Assembly (NCBI RefSeq): GCF_050717535.1
Contig: NZ_JBOITM010000068.1
Span: forward strand, 1-64,000
Length of the DNA stretch: 64,000 nucleotides
Reading direction: 5' to 3'
Source: Clostridium_AD sp050717535
GTDB taxonomy: Bacteria; Bacillota; Clostridia; Clostridiales; Clostridiaceae
The notes beneath the pieces are model-generated. The model did no database searches and was not told where the DNA came from. It worked only from the letters and a program-made list of their open reading frames with translations. This document shows positions 34,425 through 43,233 of this stretch, in pieces. How positions within the stretch are numbered: the stretch's first letter is position 1; each line of letters starts with the position of its first letter. A program made the translations under genes and the position numbers.

Positions 34425-35162
34425 TTATTCTGAAATTAATATATGATTAATAAAGTCCCCTTGAACTTTAAAAACCTCTTTTAAAGTAGTTCTATTTAGA
34501 ACTTCTTCACTCTTACCAAAAGCATAAACTCCCTTTTTATCTAAAATCAACAATTCATCACAAAATTTTCTAGCAAAAAAAAGGTCGTGAATCACAATGA
34601 TAACAAGTTTCCCTTTGTTAACTTCCTTCCTTAATTGCTCAAAAAATTTTATTTTATAGAAGATATCAGCATTTGAAAGCCCTTCGTCTACTAAAATCAC
34701 ATCACTCTCTTGAGCTAGAATTTTTGCAAACACTGCGCGCTGAACTTCTCCGCCGCTTAAAGTTGTAAGAGGCTTATCTGCAAAGTCATCCAAATCATTT
34801 TCTATTATTTTTTCACAAACTATTTGTTCCATTTCAATATTGGTTTCTCTATCATGACAATAGCGCCCCATGCCTACTAGCTCCCTAACTGTATATGGAA
34901 ATTTAATAGATGTATTTTGCCGCATATATGAAAGTTTCCTGGCCATTTCCTTGTTGGAATACTTATAAACAGGCTGTCCACTAAGATAAATTTCCCCTGA
35001 ATCCATTTTTAAATCTCTTGCAATTACATTTAATAGAGTAGATTTTCCAGTACCATTTGGTCCAACAATTCCATAGAGCACTCCGGGACTAAATTGGGCA
35101 TTAATATCTTTTAGGATTCTACGTTTACCATAACTCAAATTTATGTCCTTAAGCTTTAACAA
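34425..35162 (-). CDS. corrinoid/siderophore-type ABC ATPase (BtuD-like)
   Basis: A 245-residue ATPase with P-loop GPNGTGKST at 34-42, signature TTLSGGEVQRAVFAKILAQ-like near 130 and Walker B VILVDEG in place of the common DEP, followed by NADI. The Gly after the catalytic Glu is a mild deviation. I start at a TTG (35162) that has AGAGGTGA before it; the frame is open further upstream but then runs into the permease gene. It drives import of the ligand captured by the BtuF-like protein. Confidence 0.87.
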   Translation of the reverse strand: MLKLKDINLSYGKRRILKDINAQFSPGVLYGIVGPNGTGKSTLLNVIARDLKMDSGEIYLSGQPVYKYSNKEMARKLSYMRQNTSIKFPYTVRELVGMGRYCHDRETNIEMEQIVCEKIIENDLDDFADKPLTTLSGGEVQRAVFAKILAQESDVILVDEGLSNADIFYKIKFFEQLRKEVNKGKLVIIVIHDLFFARKFCDELLILDKKGVYAFGKSEEVLNRTTLKEVFKVQGDFINHILISE

Positions 35163-35166
35163 AAAA

Positions 35167-36117
35167 TCACCTCTTTTTCGCAATGAAAATATAGATAAAA
35201 AATGGTCCACCTACCATTGTAGTAAGTACTCCTACAGGAATTTCATGTTGTAGCATTGTTCGAGTTAAGGTGTCTGCAAGCAATAAAAACAGCGCACCCA
35301 CAAGAGCGCTCATCGGCAATACTTTGCGATTATCTGCTCCGATAAAAATACGACACAAATGAGGAACTATAAGTCCAACGAATCCTATAATGCCACATAG
35401 AGAAACAGAAAACGCAGTCAAAGTCACAGCTATTAGCATCAATAAACGATATAAAAAATCATATGAAATTCCAACAGAATTTGCTTCACGTCTACCTAGG
35501 GTAATAATGTTAAGCTGTCCCATAAAGCCATATGCAATTACAAAACATATTAACGTTACTATTCCCAAAACAATTACACTATTAATTGGCTTAGATGATA
35601 AATTCCCCATGAGCCAATACACCATACTGGCTACATCTTCATCTGCCAAACTTTTTAGGAGAGTTAATCCTGCTGAAAAAATACTACCTACAATAATCCC
35701 TGCTATAATAACATTTGTTGATTCCAAGTCTCCTTTTACCTTTGATAACCATAAGACGATACCAATGACAAGAAAACTAAATAATATTGCAAAAATTTGT
35801 ATGGGCATATTTATCCCCAGGGTAAGATTCACATATATTGCAAGGCAAGCTCCAAAAGCACCACCAGATGCAATACCTAAAGTGTAAGCATCTGCAAGAG
35901 GATTTTGTAATAATCCTTGTAAAATAACACCACTTGTTGCTAGTGCACTACCTACAAATATTGCCACTAAAACACGTGGTAATCGGATATTATAAAAAAT
36001 AGTGTGGGCCGTCTTTGGGTCTAAATTTATCAAATTAACTTTACCAGCTCCAACCGCAAATATAGCAAGTCCAATAACACATATCAAAAGCATTATATTA
36101 ATCACTTTATATTTCAT
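35167..36117 (-). CDS. corrinoid/siderophore-type ABC permease (BtuC/FecCD-like)
   Basis: A 316-residue permease of the FecCD family with about nine to ten helices. Family motifs are RLPRVLVAIFVGSALATSGVILQGLLQNPLADAYTLGIASGGAFGA-type (residues of about 45-95), and LCGIIGFVGLIVPHLCRIFIGAD near 240. Ten-helix permeases of this type work as homodimers. Its ATG overlaps the stop of the short leader frame (ATGA) and has only a weak AGGTGA at a distance, so it probably depends on coupled translation. Confidence 0.88.
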   Translation of the reverse strand: MKYKVINIMLLICVIGLAIFAVGAGKVNLINLDPKTAHTIFYNIRLPRVLVAIFVGSALATSGVILQGLLQNPLADAYTLGIASGGAFGACLAIYVNLTLGINMPIQIFAILFSFLVIGIVLWLSKVKGDLESTNVIIAGIIVGSIFSAGLTLLKSLADEDVASMVYWLMGNLSSKPINSVIVLGIVTLICFVIAYGFMGQLNIITLGRREANSVGISYDFLYRLLMLIAVTLTAFSVSLCGIIGFVGLIVPHLCRIFIGADNRKVLPMSALVGALFLLLADTLTRTMLQHEIPVGVLTTMVGGPFFIYIFIAKKR

Positions 36118-36275
36118 AAATCAATTTTTTCACCTAACTTTCTAATTTGAATGATAAATTTATGCATAAGAAAACAAAAAAAATAAAAAACCACACCTAA
36201 AGGATGTGGAATAATGCAATTAACTTTTTCACCTATTGGATAACCCAATATTATTGTCAAATTACGTATTTTCAT
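36114..36275 (-). CDS. leader ORF spanning the second riboswitch terminator
   Basis: From ATG 36275 (GGAGGGAGG directly before it) a 53-residue frame starts 32 nt after the B12 box, passes through the terminator (codons about 23-29) and stops at a TGA that overlaps the permease ATG. The layout matches the frame behind riboswitch 1: same CGGAGGGA ribosome site, same distance, same run through the terminator. The PHPLGVVFYFFCF part is dictated by the stem and T-run. I read it as a translated leader that opens the terminator and carries ribosomes to the permease gene; this is not proven. Confidence 0.55.
   Translation of the reverse strand: MKIRNLTIILGYPIGEKVNCIIPHPLGVVFYFFCFLMHKFIIQIRKLGEKIDL
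36176..36209 (-). terminator. terminator of cobalamin riboswitch 2
   Basis: On the minus strand CCACATCC...AGGTGTGG forms a short stem with one bulged base, followed by TTTTTTATTTTTTTT. Shorter than most, but the T-run is very strong. Position between aptamer and permease gene. Confidence 0.8.
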
Positions 36276-36304
36276 CCTCCCTCCGAAGACTAAAATTTCA
36301 CGCA

Positions 36305-36452
36305 TTAGGCAGGTTTACTGGCTTTAGCATCATCTTACTCTCCAACCTTCTCAGTTTCCCAATGGTTTTCTGGATTTCATCCTCTAATACAGTAGCGGTG
36401 GGCTGCAGTGGGTTTTAACCACTTTCCCTTTTAACCCTTGTTTCAGGGCACC
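36305..36452 (-). promoter_or_regulatory. cobalamin riboswitch 2, upstream of the B12 uptake operon
   Basis: On the minus strand: AAAAGGGAAAGTGG, the core CCACTGCAGCCCACCGCTACTG, TTGGGAAACTGAGAAGG with GGAG, and the B12 box AGCCAGTAAACCTGCC (36308-36323). The B12 box has TAA where riboswitch 1 has GAG. It would repress the importer, nitrilase and cobO when cobalamin is bound. Confidence 0.93.
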
Positions 36453-36488
36453 TAAAACTAATATTCAATTTTTATACTCACAATGTTT

Positions 36489-36517
36489 ATTTTATCACCA
36501 AAGAAATATTAAAGCAA
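36489..36517 (-). promoter_or_regulatory. promoter of the B12 uptake operon
   Basis: On the minus strand TTGCTT (36512-36517) and TAAAAT (36489-36494) are 17 bp apart, about 40 bases before the aptamer. Confidence 0.55.
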
Positions 36518-36610
36518 TGTTTAATTATTCATTTTGCATTATATGTAGATTACATTATAAACAATTTATAACATTGACATTGTTTTAGAAAACTTGCTTT
36601 TGCTACTATT

Positions 36611-37504
36611 TTAAATTTCTCTTATTCCTTGGTAATATGCTCCTTTTGCTGATGATATATCTTCATCATAGAGCTTTATTTTAATAGCATTTCTAATAAA
36701 TTCATTATTAAATTCGTCTTTTACAATCTGAATCTTAGTTATTATACTTCCTTTTATTGCAACTTTGATTGTGCCTTTAACCCCTAATAATTTAATTGCC
36801 CTAATAGTATTTTTAGATAAATCCACACCTGCATCTTTTAATATCTGAATACAAGTACTATCTCCATTTTGACACATTTTTAATATTACAGGAACTAAGG
36901 CTGCAATCTCGCCTTTATTTGAATTATAAACAAATTGTAATAGCTGTTTTCTATCATCACAATTTGTTGCCCTAAACATTTCTTTAGTTAACGTGCTATC
37001 TGGAAGTCCTAAATCATGCTCTAAGAAAACCTCTCTAATTGCCTCCATGGCTATAAAATATCCACTACCTTGGTCTCCAATTAAATGACCCCAGCCTCCA
37101 ACCCTTACTTCCACGCCCTTATATTTTCCAATTGTAATAGAACCAGTACCGGCAATAGTCATTATGCCATCATTCCCTTTAAGCAAGGCGCTTAATGCTA
37201 TTTCGCCATCATTAATAACTTTTATAGGGCAATTAAATCTCCCTTTTAGATACTGCTGGATTATTATCTTATTATCACCAGCCTCGCATCCAGCTAGTCC
37301 TAAACATAAGTATACACAATCATCTAATTTTAATTTTTTTATACATTCTAATATAGATAATTCTATATTTTTAAGGGCTATATCTTTATCTATAAGTATA
37401 TTGCCAAGGCCAGCATAACCTCTTGCAATTTCACTACCATCTAAATCATAAGCTATAGATTCTGTCTTGGTTCCTCCGCCATCAACACCTATTATATATT
37501 GCAT
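36611..37504 (-). CDS. murK: MurNAc/GlcNAc kinase (BadF/BcrAD family)
   Basis: The 297-residue sugar kinase has the phosphate-1 motif IGVDGGGTKTES (residues 5-16), the adenosine-side GIMTIAGTGSITIGKY near 115 and RVGGWGHLIGDQGSGYFIA near 133. Among BadF-type kinases it fits MurK of Clostridium acetobutylicum, which phosphorylates both MurNAc and GlcNAc at C6. With murQ, anmK, nagZ and namZ in the same run of genes this is the likely role; plain GlcNAc kinase is the alternative. Last gene of the operon. Confidence 0.82.
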   Translation of the reverse strand: MQYIIGVDGGGTKTESIAYDLDGSEIARGYAGLGNILIDKDIALKNIELSILECIKKLKLDDCVYLCLGLAGCEAGDNKIIIQQYLKGRFNCPIKVINDGEIALSALLKGNDGIMTIAGTGSITIGKYKGVEVRVGGWGHLIGDQGSGYFIAMEAIREVFLEHDLGLPDSTLTKEMFRATNCDDRKQLLQFVYNSNKGEIAALVPVILKMCQNGDSTCIQILKDAGVDLSKNTIRAIKLLGVKGTIKVAIKGSIITKIQIVKDEFNNEFIRNAIKIKLYDEDISSAKGAYYQGIREI

Positions 37505-37547
37505 TTCGCACCTCGCTTTTTATAAATTTTTGTTGGATTATATGCCT

Positions 37548-38714
37548 TTATTTACGCTGCATCTCAAGTGATGATTTACCTATTGGAGTAATATTACCTA
37601 ATATAACTTTTGCTTTTGCACCAGTGGCTGTTGGGATGTTAGAAAAGCTATTATTTAATGTCTCATTGCCAAGTATTGCAAAGGCAATTGCCTCCTTAGC
37701 ATCAGACGAATATCCTAAGTCTTCTTGAGTTAAAACACTAATTTGAGGGAGTTCACCTTTAATAAGCTCCACTAAGTATGAATTATATGCCCCGCCTCCA
37801 CTAATAATCATTTCATCTATATCTAATTTAGGAAAAATATATGTTTTATAACTATGGGCAATTGATTTAGCTGTAAAAACAGTTGCTGTAGCTATAATAG
37901 TTTCACTACTTAAATTTCTATATTTTCTTAAGATATCCTCTGTAAATTGCTTCCCAAATTCTTCACGTCCTGTAGTCTTAGGGGGAGATTTAATTAAGAA
38001 TGGATGGCTCATTAAATCATTTAACATGCCTTTATCAACTTCGCCACTTCTAGCTATATCTCCATTAAAATCATACTTCACCTTGAATAATTTTTCGCAA
38101 ATCTCATCTATTATCATATTTCCCGGACCAGTATCAAAAGCAATAACATCATTAATATCAGCATTTTTAGGTATTACCGTTACATTACCCACACCACCTA
38201 TATTTTGAAGTAGTCTGTTTTTATCTGGACTTCTATATAATATAAATTCACTATAGGAAACTAATGGTGCCCCTTGCCCACCAGCAGCCATATCCATGAC
38301 CCTAAAATTAGATATAACTGTAGTGTTTGTTTCATAAGCTATTACACTTGGTTCTCCTATTTGAAGAGTGGAGCTCATAAAAGTATGATGTGCTTTTGGT
38401 ATATGAAAAATAGTTTGTCCATGACTTGCAATGAAATCTAATCTTTCCATAGGAAAATCATATTTTTTACATACCGCTTTAACTGCATCACTAAATAAAT
38501 AACCAAGCTTAAAATTCAAACTACATATAAGTATTGAAGAGGAATCCTCTATACTACAGGCTACTTTTATTTCATCTTTAATGTCTTCAGGCATTTTCAT
38601 ATTTACATAGCCAATTAAATTAATTACAGTGCCTGTGTAATTGCCATTTATCTGGACCAAAGCAGCATCTATACCATCAAGTGAAGTCCCTGACATTAAT
38701 CCAACTGCAAACAA
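37548..38714 (-). CDS. anmK: anhydro-N-acetylmuramic acid kinase
   Basis: The 388-residue protein cleaves and phosphorylates 1,6-anhydro-MurNAc to MurNAc-6-phosphate. It begins FAVGLMSGTSLDGIDAALV, has FIASHGQTIFHIP near 95, QIGEPSVIAYET, VSNFRVMDMAAGGQGAPLV and IGGVGNVTVIP, and IAFDTGPGNMIID near 190, all hallmarks of AnmK. The start is a TTG behind GGAGGTGG. Its substrate comes from lytic transglycosylases, for example those that degrade spore cortex. Confidence 0.94.
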   Translation of the reverse strand: MFAVGLMSGTSLDGIDAALVQINGNYTGTVINLIGYVNMKMPEDIKDEIKVACSIEDSSSILICSLNFKLGYLFSDAVKAVCKKYDFPMERLDFIASHGQTIFHIPKAHHTFMSSTLQIGEPSVIAYETNTTVISNFRVMDMAAGGQGAPLVSYSEFILYRSPDKNRLLQNIGGVGNVTVIPKNADINDVIAFDTGPGNMIIDEICEKLFKVKYDFNGDIARSGEVDKGMLNDLMSHPFLIKSPPKTTGREEFGKQFTEDILRKYRNLSSETIIATATVFTAKSIAHSYKTYIFPKLDIDEMIISGGGAYNSYLVELIKGELPQISVLTQEDLGYSSDAKEAIAFAILGNETLNNSFSNIPTATGAKAKVILGNITPIGKSSLEMQRK

Positions 38715-38732
38715 ATTGCCACCTCCGTTATT

Positions 38733-40307
38733 TTAATTTACTTTTACAGGTAATCTTCCACTAGTTCCTATTTCACCTTTTAATACCTTAACCAAACTGC
38801 TAATTGAAAGTTTAGTGTATTCGTAAGTACAAATGATTGTTGATACTTTATCTATATAACCCGAAATATCATAGGGGTTTCTTAGTGCAACTAAAACAAT
38901 ATCTTTTCCTGTAGCTATTAATCTATCTAATAATCTCTTTTGTGATTCATCTAAGTTCATATTGTAGCTTCCAAAAATTATAGTTTTTTTGTTTATTACC
39001 TTTGATATTATATAATCCTCATCTATTTCCTTTATATCATAATTAATATACTCAGCACCTATCTCATTTTCTAAAACACTACCTAAATTCGATTTTTCTA
39101 TTTCTTCATCTGCAATAGATGTAGCCTGAGAAATTGGTGTTATTGAAATTAGGTCTTGATTCTTTAAAGGAAGTAATGATTTTACATCTTTTATCAATGT
39201 TATGCTTTTTTCACTTATAGCCATAGCTAATTTCGAATGTCTTTTAAGCTCTTCCTCATATATTTTGCAGTTCAATTTTCTCCAATTATATAAGTCGTAC
39301 TTTTCTTTAAAATATAGAATCTTTTCAACTTTAGAATCTAAATCTTCATTAGATATAATCCCATCACCAATAGCTTTTTTAATAGCATTAAATGCCCGAA
39401 TTTGAAGCTCTTTTGTATGAGATATGCACAATATATCGGCTCCTGCATTCAATGCTCTTATTACAGCATCCTCTATATCATAGTTTTCATTTATAGCTTT
39501 CATTTCCATGCAGTCTGTGATTACAAGGCCCTTAAAGTTTAGCTTTTCCTTTAATAACCCAGTTAAAATAGTCTTAGATAGTGTAGCTGGCAAATTGTTT
39601 TTTTCAAGAGCGGAGAATAGAATATGAGATGTCATGATTCCATCTATACCACTTTTTATAGCTTCAATAAATGGCACAAGTTCTACTTTTTTAAGCTGTG
39701 ATAAATCACTTGATATTACTGGTATTCCTAAGTGAGAATCTACATTAGTATTACCATGACCAGGAAAATGTTTCCCACAACTCAATATTTTTTCGGATTG
39801 AAGTCCTTTAAATAAATACTTCCCATACTGAGCTACGCGTTCTGGAATATCTCCATAGGATCTGACACCAATAACTGGATTTTCAGAATTATTATTTACA
39901 TCCAGTACAGGTGCAAAATTTATATTTACTCCCACATCATGTAGTTCCTCCCCTATGGCAGCCCCTAGTTCAAAAGCTTCCTCAAAGGGAATTCCAGCCG
40001 CAACAGCCATATTTCCTGGAAAACATGTTGCTTTATTAAAAAGTCTTGTAACCATACCACCTTCTTGATCAATACCTATAAACGCAGGAACGCTATTATG
40101 CTTCTCCATTAATTTTTGAATACTATTATTTAGTTCTGCAAGTTGCAATGAATCTTTAATATTCCTTTGAAATACAATGACATTTCCAACATGGCAATCA
40201 CTAATTAACTCTTTAAAATCATCATTTAATTTTTGACTAGGAAAACCTACCAGGAGTAATTGACCTATTTTTTGATCTATGGTTAATTCACTCAACTTTG
40301 TACTCAT
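38733..40307 (-). CDS. nagZ: beta-N-acetylglucosaminidase (GH3, NagZ)
   Basis: A 524-residue family 3 glycosidase that removes GlcNAc from muropeptide sugars. The GH3 barrel has KHFPGHG at 179-185 with the Asp190-Ser-His192 general acid/base dyad typical of NagZ-like enzymes, and the nucleophile Asp265 in LVITDCMEMKA. A second alpha/beta domain fills residues of about 350-524, so the layout resembles B. subtilis NagZ and not the short Gram-negative form. There is no signal peptide; the enzyme should be cytoplasmic and act on imported disaccharides. ATATAAAGGAG precedes the ATG. Confidence 0.92.
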   Translation of the reverse strand: MSTKLSELTIDQKIGQLLLVGFPSQKLNDDFKELISDCHVGNVIVFQRNIKDSLQLAELNNSIQKLMEKHNSVPAFIGIDQEGGMVTRLFNKATCFPGNMAVAAGIPFEEAFELGAAIGEELHDVGVNINFAPVLDVNNNSENPVIGVRSYGDIPERVAQYGKYLFKGLQSEKILSCGKHFPGHGNTNVDSHLGIPVISSDLSQLKKVELVPFIEAIKSGIDGIMTSHILFSALEKNNLPATLSKTILTGLLKEKLNFKGLVITDCMEMKAINENYDIEDAVIRALNAGADILCISHTKELQIRAFNAIKKAIGDGIISNEDLDSKVEKILYFKEKYDLYNWRKLNCKIYEEELKRHSKLAMAISEKSITLIKDVKSLLPLKNQDLISITPISQATSIADEEIEKSNLGSVLENEIGAEYINYDIKEIDEDYIISKVINKKTIIFGSYNMNLDESQKRLLDRLIATGKDIVLVALRNPYDISGYIDKVSTIICTYEYTKLSISSLVKVLKGEIGTSGRLPVKVN

Positions 40308-40350
40308 ATCTATCTCCTTTATATAATTCCCTACTATCTAATCTTCTTTT

Positions 40351-40388
40351 ATATAATTTTCTTCAATATAATTTTCTTCAATATAATT
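40351..40388. repeat. 15-bp tandem repeat between namZ and nagZ
   Basis: ATATAATTTTCTTCA is present twice in direct contact (40351-40365, 40366-40380) with a third partial copy to 40388. The repeat contains the namZ stop (40378-40380) and part of the spacer before nagZ. Confidence 0.9.
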
Positions 40389-41526
40389 CATACATTTTTT
40401 TTTCTTCTATGTACTCTTCTAAATTTACATCCATTTTCTCTAATAATTCATTTAAGCCGCCCATATTGTTCACAACTTTATCCGTTCCTGTTATCAAATT
40501 TATAAATGGCTGAGCTCCATTTGCCAAAGGTGGAATAAACACAAACTCACCACTGTGCATATTTTTTATCTCTAATAAAATATCTAATGCTAAAACAAAG
40601 GGATTAAATTCATCTCTTTGAGTTACATGAATTTGTATACCACTGCAAAGAATATTTGCATGTTTTGAAAAAGTAGGTGTAAAGTACACTTCTCTAAACA
40701 TAACACCACTATATTTTTTAAAATTCATAATTGATACTAATTTTATATTATCAAGCCAAGGTGCCCCTATAATTTCAAAAGGCTTTGTTGTTCCCCTTCC
40801 TTCAGATAAATTAGTTCCTTCAAAAATGCAGGTTCCACTATAAATAAACGCAGTATCAATTGTAGGAATATTGGGTGATGGCTGAACCCATACTAAATCA
40901 GTGTCGTCATAATACAAGTCTCTATTCCATCCTGTGCAAGGCACAACTGTTAAATCTGCATTTATTTTAAACTTTGAGTTTATATATAGTGCAAACTCAC
41001 CTATGGTTAATCCATAACGAGTAGGAATAGGGTATTTGCCAACAAATGATTCAAACCCATTTTCTAAAATATTACCCTGGACTATCTTACCACCCAATGG
41101 ATTTATTCTATCAAGAACTACTATAGGTTTACTATTTTCATTACAAGCCTCCATTGCATAGGTAAGTGTATATAAGAAAGTATAAAACCTTGCTCCTACA
41201 TCTTGTATATCAAATACCAGTAAATCAATTTTGCACAACATTTCCTTTGTTATCTTCTTTTTATCACCATATAGGCTATAAACTGGTATTCCCGTAGCAA
41301 GATCTAGGTAATCATCCACTTTTACTCCTGCTTGTATATCTCCACGGACTCCATGCTCAGGAGAAAATAGAGCTACTAAATTATACTTTTCATGTAGAAT
41401 ATCTATTGTTGATATTAGTTTTTTATTAACACCGGTGGGTCCTGTAATTAATCCCAACCTTTTCCCACTAAAAATTTCTGCATATTCTTCCAAATTATCT
41501 ATTCCGTTATTCACCACTGTTTTCAT
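40378..41526 (-). CDS. namZ: exo-beta-N-acetylmuramidase (DUF1343/YbbC)
   Basis: The 382-residue protein belongs to DUF1343, the family of B. subtilis NamZ (YbbC), which releases MurNAc from the non-reducing end of peptidoglycan fragments. Motifs: GLITGPTGVN, LFSPEHGVRGDIQAGVKVDDY, DIQDVGARFYTFLYTL, VLDRINPLGG, GRYGLTIGEFA-like (here TRYGLTIGEFA) and EGTNLSEGRGTTKPFE. B. subtilis NamZ is secreted, but no signal peptide is visible here, which suggests action in the cytoplasm together with NagZ. GAGGGAG precedes the ATG. Confidence 0.9.
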   Translation of the reverse strand: MKTVVNNGIDNLEEYAEIFSGKRLGLITGPTGVNKKLISTIDILHEKYNLVALFSPEHGVRGDIQAGVKVDDYLDLATGIPVYSLYGDKKKITKEMLCKIDLLVFDIQDVGARFYTFLYTLTYAMEACNENSKPIVVLDRINPLGGKIVQGNILENGFESFVGKYPIPTRYGLTIGEFALYINSKFKINADLTVVPCTGWNRDLYYDDTDLVWVQPSPNIPTIDTAFIYSGTCIFEGTNLSEGRGTTKPFEIIGAPWLDNIKLVSIMNFKKYSGVMFREVYFTPTFSKHANILCSGIQIHVTQRDEFNPFVLALDILLEIKNMHSGEFVFIPPLANGAQPFINLITGTDKVVNNMGGLNELLEKMDVNLEEYIEEKKMYELY

Positions 41527-41540
41527 TGAGTTCTCCCTCT

Positions 41541-42248
41541 TTAAAGATGATCTTTAATTAGTTTCATGGTTTCCTCTGGAACAGAAAAACATTCAGCATG
41601 GCCGGTGCCAGATTCAATTCCACGAACACGACTTAGATGAGTATAATATTCAAGATATGGGAAGGACTTGCTACCAGTAACAAACCAATGCGTAGCCACT
41701 GCCTTTTTCCATAACTCAAAGCCTGGGGTTATATCTACATATACATATGGTTTAAAGTCAACCGCATCCTCCCAGTTCTCTGCAAAATATAGCTTTGAAG
41801 CAAAAAATTTAGAACTTTTACGAAGAAAAAATTCATTACTGGCATAGAATCTGGCGTCAATGACTATTTTATTGGTAGTCATGTGGTCTTTGTGCATACT
41901 ATTCTTAAAATGTGTAATAATCACATTAGGCTTGACCTCTCGAATAACATCACAAACCTCAAATCTAACCTTATCATTATCTGGAAGTTCTCCGTCAGGA
42001 TAATCTAATACAATAGCCTTTCCACCTAGCATTTTAGCAAAGGTTTCTGCTTCTGTAACCTTTTGCCTACGGTAATCTGCCAGGTTCATATTTTCTGGAG
42101 CACCTTTTTCACCTGCCGTAAGTGCCAATGTAACTATGTTATCACCTTTTAACGCATGGGTTGCAAGTATTCCACCGGCTGTAAGTTCCATATCCCCTAC
42201 ATGTCCTCCGATAGCAAGAATAGTTATTTTTTCATAATTCATTTTCAT
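41541..42248 (-). CDS. PIG-L/LmbE family deacetylase with altered active-site motif
   Basis: A 235-residue metal-dependent N-deacetylase of the PIG-L fold. The zinc motif reads GGHVGDMELTAGG: His16 and Asp19 match the metal ligands of the normal HPDDxE motif, but the first Asp, the general base in MshB/BshB, is Gly18. The third ligand is in NSMHKDHMTTN. So either another group serves as base or the chemistry differs. Substrate may be a GlcNAc or MurNAc derivative, given the neighbours. The ATG lies inside the 3' end of the tandem GNAT gene with AAGGAG seven bases before it. Confidence 0.82.
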   Translation of the reverse strand: MKMNYEKITILAIGGHVGDMELTAGGILATHALKGDNIVTLALTAGEKGAPENMNLADYRRQKVTEAETFAKMLGGKAIVLDYPDGELPDNDKVRFEVCDVIREVKPNVIITHFKNSMHKDHMTTNKIVIDARFYASNEFFLRKSSKFFASKLYFAENWEDAVDFKPYVYVDITPGFELWKKAVATHWFVTGSKSFPYLEYYTHLSRVRGIESGTGHAECFSVPEETMKLIKDHL

Positions 42249-43212
42249 TTGAAAGCTCCTTTCGCATTACTGCAAACTCTTTAACAGGAACAAATCCTGC
42301 ACTTTTATATATTTTAATCGCTGGATTAGTAAGTCCTGTATACAGCGACATATATTCAACATTAATATTTTTAAGGGCTTCGCAGAGTTTAAAAAATAAA
42401 ATGCTGCCTAGTCCATGCCCCTCATGCTCTGGCTGAACCCCTATCCCAGTAAAATATCCACGACCTGTTTCTTGTCTTATGACAGGGCCCGCAAACCCAA
42501 CAACCTTTCTGCTTATAGCAGCAACTACAACAGGTGTTCCATTTTTTGTGCATTTATCAATTTCTTGTTGCCACAGTGGATTGTTAAATTCCTTCAACAT
42601 TTCAGTTACTCCAAAATGTTTATCACCGTCAAACAAGTTGACCTCATAATTGAGGTTTAATAATTCCCTCTCCTTTTGAAAAGTATCTTCTGGCAGTTTG
42701 AAACTATCAAGATTAAGGTACATTGCACATTCACGGGTACGTTCTATGTAATTGGCCTCTAGCAAGAACTTGTAAAAATAACTCCCTACAGGAGCACCTG
42801 GAGCATTATTATGTTGATGTTTCTGGGTACTCGGAATATACCATGGAAGCATCATAGGGTTAAAGAAAAGTACTTCAGATTGCTTTTTTCCTTGCTTTTT
42901 AAAGGAAGTTTCTAATGCATTTGTTAGCCTTAAGAAATTGCTTATAGTCTGAATTTCCGCTGATAAAATAATACAAGTTATGTATCCTGAAGTCTCACCA
43001 AGGGGTAAATCATCCCCAGTGCAACCACAAGCAAAACCAACTACACCATTGTTATAAAGTATAAAAGTATTTTCTACCTTGAAATATGGACTACTTTTAA
43101 AAATGTTTTCAAAACTTTTATGGTTTAGTTCCACGTATCCATCTTTTACAGCTTCAGTATTCCACAGTTTTATTATGCCATCTGTATATTTATCATCAAA
43201 ATTAACAATCAT
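42232..43212 (-). CDS. tandem GNAT acetyltransferase
   Basis: The 326-residue protein contains two GNAT-like units. The C-terminal one (about 170-322) is complete, with VVGFAGPVIRQETGRGYFTGIGVQPEHEGHGLGSILF as the acetyl-CoA loop and NPAIKIYKSAGFVPVKEF at the end. The N-terminal one (about 1-150) is divergent. It overlaps the PIG-L gene by 17 bases; a deacetylase and an acetyltransferase made together could edit the same amino sugar. Substrate unknown. Confidence 0.75.
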   Translation of the reverse strand: MIVNFDDKYTDGIIKLWNTEAVKDGYVELNHKSFENIFKSSPYFKVENTFILYNNGVVGFACGCTGDDLPLGETSGYITCIILSAEIQTISNFLRLTNALETSFKKQGKKQSEVLFFNPMMLPWYIPSTQKHQHNNAPGAPVGSYFYKFLLEANYIERTRECAMYLNLDSFKLPEDTFQKERELLNLNYEVNLFDGDKHFGVTEMLKEFNNPLWQQEIDKCTKNGTPVVVAAISRKVVGFAGPVIRQETGRGYFTGIGVQPEHEGHGLGSILFFKLCEALKNINVEYMSLYTGLTNPAIKIYKSAGFVPVKEFAVMRKELSNENEL

Positions 43213-43233
43213 AATACATTTTCCCTTTCATTA

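Noticed and set aside
35390..35887. 165-codon plus-strand frame
   Set aside because: Antisense of the FecCD-type permease; low-complexity composition.
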